Below, piece by piece: positions 45,358 to 56,367 of a DNA stretch of 64,000 bases. Each line of letters starts with the position of its first letter. The first letter of the stretch is position 1. This DNA is from Macrolepiota albuminosa (Eukaryota > Basidiomycota > Agaricomycetes > Agaricales > Agaricaceae), in the NCBI GenBank assembly GCA_027475525.1, contig JAMWFC010000055.1, positions 1,997,893-2,061,892 of the forward strand, in the 5' to 3' direction. Position numbers and translations under genes: made by a program. The notes under the pieces were generated by a model. It saw nothing but the letters and a program-made list of their open reading frames with translations. It was not told the origin of the DNA and did not search any database.

Positions 45358-46430
45358 AGCACATCTGAGAATTTGCTTGACTGGGAGGCTCTGGGAGACA
45401 TACTCAGAGGCACAACAGGAGAGGAGAGCATGGGAAGATGTGCAGGGGGCTCTCCAGGCTGAGAGGGAGGAGGCAAGGTGTGCTTGGGCAGCACTGGAGG
45501 CCAAGGTGGCCAGCCTGTGAACTTGACTGGAGCAGAGGAATGGACAGGCACCAGATGCGAGGGTGGTGGAGCTACAAGAGTTGCTGGAGAGGGTTGAGGG
45601 AGCCCAGGCCAGCTTGGTCCAGAGGAGGAGCTGGTTGGTCAGGAGTGTGGCTGCTGCCCAGGGAGAAGCAATGAGTGAGTAATTGCTTTATCAATTTCTC
45701 AAGGTCTCGACTGATAATCCAGGGTGGGTGCAGGAGCATCACCTTCTGCTAGATGGAGGTGCTTTGGTGCACACCCTTATCTTGCAGGGTCTGTCCTTGA
45801 TGTCTGGCCCTCTTCTAGTGGAGCTTGTTCAGAAGGTTGGCCAGTTGGGACACCTGCTGGCTGCTCATCTGAGGTGAAACCCAATTGTCCTGGGGATGTG
45901 GATGGAGATGGTGGTGGATGCGGGGGAGCCTCTTCCTTTGTATGATGAGAGGGTAGCAGCAGTGGGGGTGGTGGAAACAAGCAGGTTGGGGGGTTCAGGA
46001 GAGGCCAGGACTTCAACGGAGACAGGGGAGTGTCAGGGGACTCCTCATTCCTTTCTTCTTTCACTCTTTATACTCTTTATTCCTTCACTCTCCTTTTATT
46101 CACTTCCTTATTTCTTCTATCATTCTCTCATTTTGCTGTTACTACTTTCTCAACACTATCTGTTAGTACTATTCTCAACCTTTGAGGTGCTCTGGTTCTT
46201 TAGCTATCATTCAGACAAGTGTGGGCCCCTCAGCACCGCTTCCAGACTGCTTATATAAGCCAGAGTTTGCCAGAGTTTGCCCCTTATTTGTGCAATTGTT
46301 TGTGTAGGCAATTTTTGAGTTTTTAAGGTTTTGTTGTACTGTACAGTTGTTCCCTGCTTCAGAGGCCCCAGAAGTGTCCAATCTGGCATAGGGAATCCCT
46401 AGACTTGTTGTCTTTGGATCTCCCTCTGCC
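45358..46430 (+). pseudogene. Decayed unidentified frame and LINE 5' region
   Basis: 45370-45680 reads in one frame as a Glu/Arg/Ala-rich helical, coiled-coil-like stretch (QQERRAWEDVQGALQAEREE, VELQELLERVEGAQASL). 45683-45880 is more hydrophobic. Stops are frequent. From about 46050 the DNA is T/C-rich, with a TATA-like cttatataagcc at 46250, and probably is the 5' UTR or promoter of the LINE that follows. Confidence 0.35.
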
Positions 46431-46519
46431 AGGTGAGTAGTTATTATGATATTGTTAGTACATACTCTAATACACTTTGGATCTGGTGCTTCTTGATCTG
46501 TAACCACCATCTTCTCACC

Positions 46520-48217
46520 ATGGGAAAACAAACTCTCATAGGGTTCAAACAAACACTGAGACAGAGGGAGTATAGATTAGAGGTATATAGTGCATATACA
46601 AAGCTATTTTATTGCATACACGTCCGTGAGCCTACAACCCGCGCTGAGATGCCAGCAAACAGCGGAGGAATGATGCTATGGGCAACTATGCAGGGAGCCA
46701 GACAACTGAATGGACTGACAGCAATGTGCAGCGTCCCCACCAACCACAAGGTGAGAACAAAGAGCACAGGAGTGACCGACGTAGGCGAGGCAAGAAAGTG
46801 GCTCAAGACGAATGGCCACATAAACGACACTAGAGACACTATAGACATGGGCACATTGAAGAACGTACTGTTCCAGCTGGCGAAACACGCTGATGCGACG
46901 ATGGAGTTACAGGATGGGCTGAGAGCAGTGGCCTACGGACTGGATGCCAACATTGCAGACGCAATGCAGAAGACGGTAGAGAAGGTGATGGAGAAAGCAA
47001 TGGAGAACTGCAAAGAGGCAATTGGAGAATTGATGGGGAAGACAGTGAAGTCAATGGAGAGCATAGCAAACCAAGTGAGGGAGACGGTGGGGAGACTGGA
47101 GGAGAGGACAGCAAGAGAAAAGGCAGAGCAGACAGTTAGTTTGGAGAGAGGAGGGGACACAAACTGGACAGGGAGAACTTACCTGGAAGTCACACAGAGG
47201 GCAGAATGGGAGGACATTGACCACAGGAACAGGAGGTTTGTGAAGGAAGAAGTATGGGCCACCTTTTTGGACAAGTTCAGTGCAGGAGTGGTCATCAAGG
47301 ACAGGACTTATCCAGTGATTGTTGAATTCATCCCAATTATTCTAGGAGATCAGATAATGGACAAACTGGGGGAGATAGAGAGCAGTAATGGTCTGCACAA
47401 GGGGGAACTAGTGTCGGTGAAGTGGGCGCAACCTCCGCAAGCAAGGCACAAGAGTCAGAAGGTGGCACATTTGATACTGGCCTGTTCCTCAGTAGAGGGG
47501 GCGAATCACATCATACAAAACGGTCTGGCAATCGAAAGCAAGAGGGTCATGGTGAGGAAACTGGAGCAGGAACCAAGGAGATGCCTCAAATGCCAGCGCT
47601 ATGGCAAGGGCCATTTGGTGGGAGAGTGCAGGCAAGAGAAAGACACATGTGCAATATGTGCCAAGGAACACAGGACAAAAGACTGTAAAGAAACAGACCC
47701 TTCTAAGTTCACGTGCGTCAATTGCAAGAGCAGAGGATTACGACACAACCACCTGGCGTCAGCAAGGTCATGCCTGATTTTTGGGGAGGCAAAAGCCAGA
47801 TTGGCATACAGGACACCGAAGGCAAAATATAAGTACTTCCCCACGAACCAGACTTGGATGTGGGAGCAGATAGGGAGACACCAAACGCAGGATGACGCTG
47901 AACCATGGCTGCCAAAAGGAGTGGGGCAGGGTAGGTTAGCTGGAGGATTTAGAGGACAGGGGGAAGGAGACAGACCTATGCTAGCCTCAGCTGATAGGGA
48001 AGGGAGCAAAGAGGGGGGACACACACCAGGAGGCACGCAAACCACCCTTGATCAATTCAGATGGAGAAACACCCAGGGCACAACACCAGAGGGGCAATTT
48101 GAGCCCAGCGGCACCCAAGAGCAGCAGAGCTGGAGCAAGGAGGTTGACAAGATGATGGGCTCCCTAAATATGAGGAAAGGAGCAAGCAAGCAGCCCTCCC
48201 AAAGCCTGTCACAATGA
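46520..48217 (+). CDS. LINE (Tad-like) ORF1, Gag-like nucleic-acid binding protein
   Basis: An ATG in good context (tcaccATGG) at 46520 begins a frame of 565 codons plus stop. The N-terminal part is basic; 130-220 is a charged helical, possibly coiled-coil region (MQKTVEKVMEKAMENCKEAI). Near 385-450 there are zinc-knuckle-like Cys/His clusters: CLKCQRYGKGHLVGEC, CAICAKEHRTKDC and CVNCKSRGLRHNH..SARSC. Then comes KYKYFPTNQTWMWEQ, the motif that follows the knuckles in many fungal Tad-clade ORF1 proteins. It binds the LINE RNA in a ribonucleoprotein. It is intact. Its last codons overlap ORF2 by ATGA. Confidence 0.85.
   Translation: MGKQTLIGFKQTLRQREYRLEVYSAYTKLFYCIHVREPTTRAEMPANSGGMMLWATMQGARQLNGLTAMCSVPTNHKVRTKSTGVTDVGEARKWLKTNGHINDTRDTIDMGTLKNVLFQLAKHADATMELQDGLRAVAYGLDANIADAMQKTVEKVMEKAMENCKEAIGELMGKTVKSMESIANQVRETVGRLEERTAREKAEQTVSLERGGDTNWTGRTYLEVTQRAEWEDIDHRNRRFVKEEVWATFLDKFSAGVVIKDRTYPVIVEFIPIILGDQIMDKLGEIESSNGLHKGELVSVKWAQPPQARHKSQKVAHLILACSSVEGANHIIQNGLAIESKRVMVRKLEQEPRRCLKCQRYGKGHLVGECRQEKDTCAICAKEHRTKDCKETDPSKFTCVNCKSRGLRHNHLASARSCLIFGEAKARLAYRTPKAKYKYFPTNQTWMWEQIGRHQTQDDAEPWLPKGVGQGRLAGGFRGQGEGDRPMLASADREGSKEGGHTPGGTQTTLDQFRWRNTQGTTPEGQFEPSGTQEQQSWSKEVDKMMGSLNMRKGASKQPSQSLSQ
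48214..48217 (+). promoter_or_regulatory. ATGA stop-start overlap between LINE ORF1 and ORF2
   Basis: The ORF2 ATG (48214) overlaps the ORF1 TGA (48215-48217) in the sequence CAATGAG. Such overlaps allow ORF2 translation by re-initiation after ORF1 termination, as described for some LINEs and mycoviruses. Confidence 0.6.
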
Positions 48218-49872
48218 GAGAGGGACAGGAAGGAGAGACGAGTGGGGAGCACGGGGAGAGGAAATCACTAAGGATATGGCAAATCAACATGAATAAATCC
48301 CTCACCATACAACACGCAGCATTGTTCGCCCTGAGGGGAGATATTGACGTTTTATGCATCCAGGAACTGTATTTTAACTTTAACAAGAAATCAAGGGCCA
48401 CCCAATTATGGCGACCAGTTTATCCAAAGGGACACAATGAGAAGGAGGTGGCAAAAACAAGAGCAATCACCCTAGTGAACAGACGACTAGCAACAAGCAC
48501 CTGGAAAAGATTGGATGTGGAAAGTACAGATGTGGTGGGAATTTGTATCGAGATGGCAGAGCAGACGGTACAGATCTTCAACGTCTACAACAATGGGAAA
48601 CATTTAAGAAGCATTTGAGCTCTGGACTTCTACCTAAGAAGCATGGCGGGTCAGGGACAACGAGGGAGGAATGGAGCTGACATATGGTTGGGAGACTTCA
48701 ACCGACATCACCCGATGTGGGACCATCCAAGTAATGGACACCTCTTCACAAGGGCCAACCTGGACACGGCAGAGGAATTGATAACCATATTCAATAGACA
48801 TTGGATGGTGATGACACTGAGACCAGGGGTGCCTACACTGGAGGCAATGAGCACAAAGAATTTAATGAGGCCTGACAATGTATTCACCACGCATACAGCA
48901 ACCAAACACCTAATCCAATGCAAAGTGTTGAGAAGCAAGACCCCACCGGGAACTGACCACTTCCCAGTCATAACGGTGCTGGATCTGATGCCAGATGCGA
49001 GCAAGGAGACAAGGGGATGGAACTTCCAAAAAGTCCAGTGGGAGGAGTTTGAGGAAGAGCTGGGAAAGCAGTTGGAAGGAATAGCAGTGGATAGGATAGA
49101 GAGCAAAGAGGAGATGGAATGCTGGCTGGAGGAAGTTATAGAGGCCTTGAGATAAACAGTGGAGGCGAAGGTGCCAGAGAGGTGGGAAACAACATATGCC
49201 AAGAGGTGGTGGACAGAGGATCTGTCGACAATGAGAAGAAGGATGAAGTTGCTAGGCAGGGAATCAGACAGAGTGATCCACATCAGGGGACATCGGGCAC
49301 ATGAGGAGTTTTGATGAGCAAGAAATGACTATAGCCAAGCCATCAGGAGGGTGAAGAAGGCCCATTGGGAGGAGTGGTTGGGTGAAGTCAATGCGAAAAC
49401 AATCTGGGATGCGAAGAATTTCATTGTGAGGGCTCCATCAGATGGAGGACGGGCGAGGATGCCAATGCTAAAGAGAGGTGGGAATGACAGAGGAGACAGC
49501 ATGGTCGCAAACAAAGAGAAGGCGGACATGTTTCATAAAGCCTTTTTCTATGAAGCCCCTGAAAATGAAACTGCAGCAGATGATGAAGAGGAAGTGGTAC
49601 CAGCCTTCACATGGAGCCCTATCACGGACAAGGAAATATATGCCGCTATCGCAAAGCTGAAGCCACACAAGGCCCCAGGCATAAGTGGGATTCCCAATAT
49701 CGTCTTGATGAAAACAAAATACACGATTGTACCGTACCTGGGACCTATCTTCAGAGCAACCTTTGATATGAAGGCCTATCCAGAAAGATGGAAAGTCTTC
49801 AAAACAGTAGTGGTAAAGAAACCCGGCAAGGATGACTACAGCGACCCAAACTCATACAGGCCGATTGCGACC
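48214..49872 (+). pseudogene. LINE ORF2: AP-endonuclease and start of reverse transcriptase
   Basis: The endonuclease domain starts RIWQINMNKS and has DVLCIQELYF (Glu of the active site), WLGDFNRHHPMWD and TPPGTDHFPV (Asp-His), the hallmarks of APE-type LINE endonucleases that nick the target. A TGA at 48616, a TAA at 49153 and a TGA at about 49314 interrupt it. From 49351 follows the RT region before the palm: AKTIWDAKNFIV, ITDKEIYAAIAKLKPHKAPG (usual K..KAPGPD), and WKVFKTVVVKKPGKDDYSDP, SYRPIATLN. It breaks off there, at about 49872, and the sequence changes to a copia polyprotein end. The RT active site, the C-terminus and the 3' UTR are missing. Confidence 0.85.
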
Positions 49873-49979
49873 CTTAATATGGTCGCGGATATGTTAACCA
49901 AAGCCTTGCCACGAGAAACTTTCGAAAAATATCGCACGAAGATGGGAATTGTATTGCCTACGTTACCGTCAAGTGGGAG
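49873..49979 (+). pseudogene. Copia polyprotein C-terminal end and PPT
   Basis: The frame continues without stop from the LINE into MVADMLTKALPRETFEKYRTKMGIV, shown here only as a whole from 49876-49950, which is the standard end of copia RNase H (VADMLTKALPR). It is followed at 49971 by the tract aagtgggag, typical immediately upstream of copia 3' LTRs. Confidence 0.75.
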
Positions 49980-50309
49980 TGTCGACGGAAATGACGCGTA
50001 ACTCCGGTTATATCACTATGATGTCACTTCATGATCATCCTCGTATGTTTTCTTTTATTTTGATAAATTACGTCTGCATTACATTATTATGATACACGTA
50101 TGACTTCACTTTATTTTTGTACAGCTATAAATACGTTGTCTCGATCTGGGGTCAAGGTATCTCTCGATACTTGACTCCAGGTGCGTTACCTATTTTACGT
50201 TATCTGAAACTTGTACTTACATCTCTCGATACTTGACTCCAGTGTGTTATTATATTGTCTTCTATATACGAATATACATATCATCGTTGCGCTATAATGC
50301 TGCGTCACA
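49980..50309 (+). repeat. Copia 3' LTR
   Basis: It starts TGTCGACGGAAATGACG directly after aagtgggag and ends near ctgcgtcaca (TG..CA, about 330 bp). TATA box ctataaatacg at 50131. The 22-bp string atctctcgatacttgactcc occurs twice (50159, 50222). Its end coincides with the start of segmental duplication copy 2. Confidence 0.7.
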
Positions 50310-52288
50310 AGTAAGCGATTCATTTCAGGATTTAGTCCACTATACTCTAGCACGTTTGACACGATTTTACAAGGCCTTACTGTATTTGTTTTGGTACTAG
50401 TGCTGCCAACACGTTAACAAGTCATCATATGCATAGCTATCTACCAAATGCTAAAACAAGATGTAATCCGCATATAGCCGCATCCTCTGTTGTGTAAGTT
50501 CATAGCAAGGCCTCAGACAAGTTTTTCGGTGTATCAAACACGTCTAGAATATGCTCTCTTGTGGAATGAAGGCGACGATTTGATGAGCAGCCAGGAACGC
50601 GAGCGAGGAGGCCCAGCCTGGGAGCAAAAGGGTCAAGTCGAATATCTTGGAGAAGATGTCAATCGATATTCGAAAGAAGAAGTTACCAAGTCTCGTCATT
50701 TTCACTGGCTGGCCTCCTGCTGATTTCTTTCTTTTAGGCCGTATTCATTCGCCATTCCTGCATATACGGTCTGTCGGAGAAATAAACACGTTTAGTCGAG
50801 TTTTTCATGTTTAACTATTGGAACAATACTATCCCGTCGTCCATGCAATTTGGCATCTCCAGACACCCTTTTCTTTGTTGTGACAGCCCCTGCCATCCAA
50901 CCTTCAAGAACTAACCTTCTTGGCGTCAACGTATCTTTTCTTCTTGGATATCCATACAGCCTGCGTGAGTGGTTGTTAGAACGCCTCCAAAGCCAAAGCT
51001 TCTTTGGAGTCAGTGAGTTAGGTGTTTCCTTTTCAGGAGTCTCTACCAAACACTTCTCACTCTCGCGCTCGTCATGCACAAATGTGGTCCTAATTTTCAA
51101 TTGGTCATAGGTCCTAATCGACTTGAAAGGTAATCCCGAAGGCCCCATTAGTTGCCTCAAGTTACGAGATAGCTGATACTTCACATGCACTCTTCGCCGA
51201 ACGGAAGACCACTCACAAAGTAGGTTTTTTTCTGACTACTTCACTTATTCACAGTTTCAGGTGATCATTCCCGCATACTCCGTCTCGTGTGTTACGAAAC
51301 GAATTTTGCCTTTGGAGTATTTGGTGACGGAGGACAGCTCTCAGAAGCCGAGTGCATCTAGTGCACTGTCTCCGGCGTTGAACGACATCAGAGCCCCCAT
51401 TCTCAATCTCTCCTATCCGGTCATTAGCCCCATATTCTTCTCGTTTCACGCACCCAAGTTCCTCCCGGCAGGGGTATTCTGGCAGGCAGCTTGCGAAAGC
51501 CGCCCGAGTGGGCGAGTACGACAATTGACAGGGAATAAAATAAATTCAAGGACAGTAAAAATATATGCGCCTTTGTCGAAACCGCCTTACTTTGTGCGTC
51601 ATGGCCTATGGAGGAGGGTTCACTGCGCAAGAGTAAATCTGCATAATCAGGTTACTGGTTCTTGACTGATAGTCTCGATGGTCAGATTTTTGGATTCCCG
51701 TGAACGGAGGTTTGAGAAACTAGGAAAGAGAATCATAAGCAGAAGCCTCGAGATCTTAGAAAGACAGATCTTTCCACGTTGTTTGCAAATGACAATGACA
51801 TATGTCGCATGCACAGCCCAGCCTTGTGAATTTGTGAGAATGGGATGAGAAACCCTCGACCATATTTAGATAGAAATCAATGTCGCACAAGATACGACAG
51901 GTGTACTCGTGGCAACAGTTCTTTATCATCATCGTCCATCTTGCTTGCACTTTATCGCTCTATTGCTCATTGAATATGTCTACTACCCAGAACGACAAGA
52001 CCTCAAGGGGGCGACGTTTCATTCAAGGGTTTCGCTCAGTGTTTGCTAAAGGTCGTACTTTATTGCCTCGGGTGGGTGCCTCCAGGGCATCTTCCCCCGC
52101 TTCTCTTTTGGAGAATTCTAACTCTTCTCGCGTGAACAATTTGGAAAATGTCTCTTCAAACCAGGTTACATTTATCCCGGGCTCTTCAGGTTCTGGTAAG
52201 CACATCCGTCATCATAGCCGCTCAGGCGTCTGAATCTACATTTGAGCTCCCACTCCGTCGGCTGTTCTGCTAGATACAGAAGAAGGTT

Positions 52289-52442
52289 CTGTATCTGGTG
52301 AGTATTCGTGCATTCCTAACTTTACTGCTGAAGATCACGCACTCCAGGATCTACTGCCGGAGATACTGTATCTGGTGAGTATTCGTGCATTCCTAACTTT
52401 ACTGCTGAAGATCACGCACTCCAGGATCTACTGCCGGAGATA
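52289..52442. repeat. Perfect 77-bp tandem duplication (5 of 10), duplicates a micro-exon
   Basis: 52289-52365 equals 52366-52442. It spans the end of micro-exon 2, the intron and the start of micro-exon 3. Copy 1 has the segment once (14533-14610). Confidence 0.95.
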
Positions 52443-55400
52443 CTTTGCAACCCACTGCCTCTCTGACTCCTGAAAATAATAACTGTGAGTAATCAGACAA
52501 ATAAATGCAATAAGTATACCAATTCTATCACAACCCAATCCACTACTTCTATATATTCAGCAACTGCTTTGTCAAATATGAGAGATGGACTCGGTGAGAC
52601 CTGTTCATTCATTCCATTCATTGTGTCAAGTCTGAACACTTGAAAGGATCCACGCCGATGGAGACGACTACAACTCCCATAGCGTCAGATACTGGTAAGT
52701 GATTGAGATACTCGGCATTTGTATTCATTGCTCCACAAACCAAAGGACCTACCTCCATCCATCCAGCATCTTCATTTCCCACTGAAAGCAACACATCAAG
52801 TTAGTATTCATTTCGTCTCATTAATCTACTGAGGCTTGAACAACCTTCAAAGTGAATACAACTCATGTGGATCCTTCTCAGCCTTCTGCCAATGCAGAAG
52901 GAGTTTACCCTAGTAAGTTATCATTATCTGTTCAATAGGTGTCTCTTAGCTTCCTTCTAAACATTCTTAGACAAGTTAAGAGATGAGTTCAAAAAAGTTT
53001 GGAACGGTGTTGAGCTTTTCTTTAAAAAAGCTGAGAAAGTTGTGGGTGGAACCCCTCTTCAAATTCCTGTTGGTGTGTTCAATTCTCTTATTGAGCTCAA
53101 AAATGTGGGTTTGCCTTCCTTTTATTGTGAAACAGTTGCCTCAAAGATCACTATAGGCTGTTAGTGAGAATAAAAATGATGTGGATGCTTTGATGACCAG
53201 AATCAACAATAATCTGGGTGTTGTGTGTGATGCTTTGATTGTCAGTGATGATACAGACTTGGATTGTTTAATTGAAGGCTTTGCCAGGTATGAGCAGTAC
53301 TATTTGAATATTCCAAGACTAATGTTATACAGCAAACTTTTAAAAAACTTGAATGAAGTTCATATGATGTCTAAGAAAGCAAAATGGAGGAAACTTTTGG
53401 AAAATGAAATGGACAAGTCAAACATTAATGATATTTTCAAGAACATTGATGAAGAAGTGAACATGTTTCAGGTATAGTTGTTTGCATCTAGGATTGAAAG
53501 TTTTTAATTGGTTTCTAAGATGAAACTGAATTTGAAAAATGATCAGAATACCTATGACTTGAAATCAGCACTTGATGTAAGTCATATATAAAAGGTCATG
53601 CTCTGAATTGACATGACTTCTAGCAATTGCGACTAGATAACTGGCCCTGTGCTAATAAAGCCATGCATGATATTCATCATGATAATGTACCAACATTATT
53701 TCGTCAGTCTTGAACCAAAGGCACACGTGTTGCAATACTTGAACAAATTTCTACTTGGGTCCAAGATGTAACAGCTAATAGTCTACAGGTCTTTTGGCTC
53801 ACTGGTCATGCAGGATCAGGAAAGTCTACTATTGCTTATACTATAGCTCAAAGATTTGAAAAGGACAATGGTGTATTGGCTATTTTAAAAGCTAGTTTTT
53901 TCTGCTCTCGGCAGTTTGAAGAAACAAGGCAACAAAAAAATATTATTCCCACTCTTGTATATCAGCTAGCTTGTCACTCAAAGCTTTTTGCTAAAGCTTT
54001 ACTAGCTACAAGCAAGAACTCAGCCAACAAGCAATTGGATAAACAAATGCAAGATCTTTGGGTAGAGCCTTGGAAAAAGGCTCATTCTAGTTGCTCTTTG
54101 AATCTACCTCCATATTTGATTATTATTGATGCCTTGGATGAAATTGATAATCAAAAAGGTCTAGAATTTCTCCAGAAACTGCTTTTGACTATCAAAGAGG
54201 GATATTTGCATGGTTTCAAGTTTCTTGTCACAAGCCGACCAGATCCCAAGATTGAAGTATTGTGCAAGACCTTTCCACCTGACTCAGTCTGTCATCTTCA
54301 TCATGTCTCTCACAAGGAGGCTGATGCAGATATTATGACATATTTAAATGATGCACTTCCAATATTTCAGAATAAACAAGAACTTAGGAAGCTTGGAGAT
54401 AAAGCCAATGGTCTTTTTATTTATGCTTTTACAGCAGTGAATTACATTTCTTCTGGCACTCCAGAAGAGCAGTATATCATTATGAGAAGATTGCTTGACT
54501 CTACTAGTAATGCAAAGTTCTCAGAGTCTTCTGATACAACATTGTTAATTAATGATTTCTATGATACAATATTGTCTGAGGCATTTAGTGGAGGGGCAGA
54601 AATGTTTATTGCTGATCGTCTGGAAATTCTACATACCATTCTTTGTGCAGAAGAGCCCATATCTACTTCTGTTGCAGCAGCATTGCATTCTAAAGCTGAT
54701 ACTCAGAACATGAGAGTTTTAGAACAGCAAGCTGATGACATTGTTGAAAAGCTCCATGCTGTGCTCTACAAAAAAGATGACTATATCTTCTGGTATCATG
54801 CTTCATTTCCTGACTTTCTTCTATATCAGAAAGAATCTTCTACAATTTCTCTGAAATTATCAAACAAGTCTTTCAGTACAACTTGGAAAGGTTTCTTGAT
54901 ATTCAAGTGCTTTTTTGGATAGAAACTATGAATCTTTTACAGTCATCAAAAAAATGTCATATTATGCTGCAACAAGTGTGTAACAGTATAAAAAAGGTGA
55001 AACTTTTTAATATAATTATATTCTATAACTGATGCAATGCAAATAGAACAAAGAAAGCAAATTGTCTCTTATTCAGAATATTGATGAAGCAGCCAACTTT
55101 GTAGTGTATTTTGCTGTTAGCCCAGCAGCTTTGTCAACACCACATTTATACATCTCAGCTTTAGCAACATGGCTCAAGGACAGTGTATTGTTACAAGGAT
55201 GGAAGAAGAGATTCTGTAAAATCCCATCAATTACAAGCAATAAAAAACATACACCATCAAAGATCAATATATTAGAAGAATCAGAGGTTATGTGTATTGC
55301 ATTTTCACCAGATGGCAAGTGCATTGTCTCTGGCTCAAAAGATAGGTCTCTGCGAGTGTGGGATGTCTCCAATGGTGCCCAGCTGCAGGAGCTGAATGGC

Positions 55401-55952
55401 CACAATTCTACTGTTACATCTGTTGCATTTTCACCTGATGGCAAGTACATTGTCTCTGGCTCAAGTGATAGGTCTCTGAGAGTGTGGGATGCCTTAGATG
55501 GTGCACAGCTGCAGGAGCTAAATGGCCATACTTCTTCTGTCACATCTGTTGCATTTTCATCTGATGGCAAGTGCATTGTCTCTGGCTCAAGGGATAGGTC
55601 TGTACGAGTGTGGGATGCCTTCAATGGTGCACAGCTGCAGAAGCTAAATGGCCACACTTCTTCTGTCACATCTGTTGCATTTTCACCTGATGGCAAGTGC
55701 ATTGTCTCTGGCTCGATTGACAAGTCTGTAAGAGTGTGGGATGCCTCTAATGGTGCACAGCTGCAGGAGCTGAATGGCCACACTCATTTTGTCATATCTG
55801 TTGCATTTTCACCTGATGGCAAGTGCATTGTCTCTGGCTCAATTGACAAGTCTGTAAGAGTGTGGGATGTCTCCAATAGAGCACTGCTGTGGGAGCTGAA
55901 TGGCCACACTTCTTCTGTCACATCTGTTGCATTCTCACCTGATGGCAAGTAT

Positions 55953-56106
55953 ATTGTCTCTGGCTCAAGTGATAGGTCTGTGAAGGTGTGGGATGCCTCT
56001 AATGGTGTCCAGCTGCAGGTGCTGAATGGATTGTCTCTGGCTCAAGTGATAGGTCTGTGAAGGTGTGGGATGCCTCTAATGGTGTCCAGCTGCAGGTGCT
56101 GAATGG
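55953..56106. repeat. Perfect 77-bp tandem duplication (6 of 10), frame break
   Basis: 55953-56029 equals 56030-56106, with outer mismatches on both sides. It lies within a WD40 unit. Confidence 0.95.
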
Positions 56107-56213
56107 CCACACTTCTACTGTCACATCTGTTGCATTTTTACATAATAGCAAGTACATTGTCTCTGGCTCAAGTGATAGGTCTCTGAGAGTGTGGGATGCC
56201 TTAAATGGTGCAC

Positions 56214-56367
56214 AGCTGCAGGAGCTAAATGGCCACACTTCTTCTGTCACATCTGTTGCATTTTCATCTGATGGCAAGTGCATTGTCTCTAGCTGCAGGA
56301 GCTAAATGGCCACACTTCTTCTGTCACATCTGTTGCATTTTCATCTGATGGCAAGTGCATTGTCTCT
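56214..56367. repeat. Perfect 77-bp tandem duplication (7 of 10), frame break
   Basis: 56214-56290 equals 56291-56367, with outer mismatches on both sides. It lies within a WD40 unit and is only 107 bp from the previous one. Confidence 0.95.

Noticed and set aside
50159..50245. Repeated atctctcgatacttgactcc in the copia LTR as a 77-bp duplication
   Set aside because: The spacing is 63 bp and only 22 bp are shared; it is a feature of the LTR itself.
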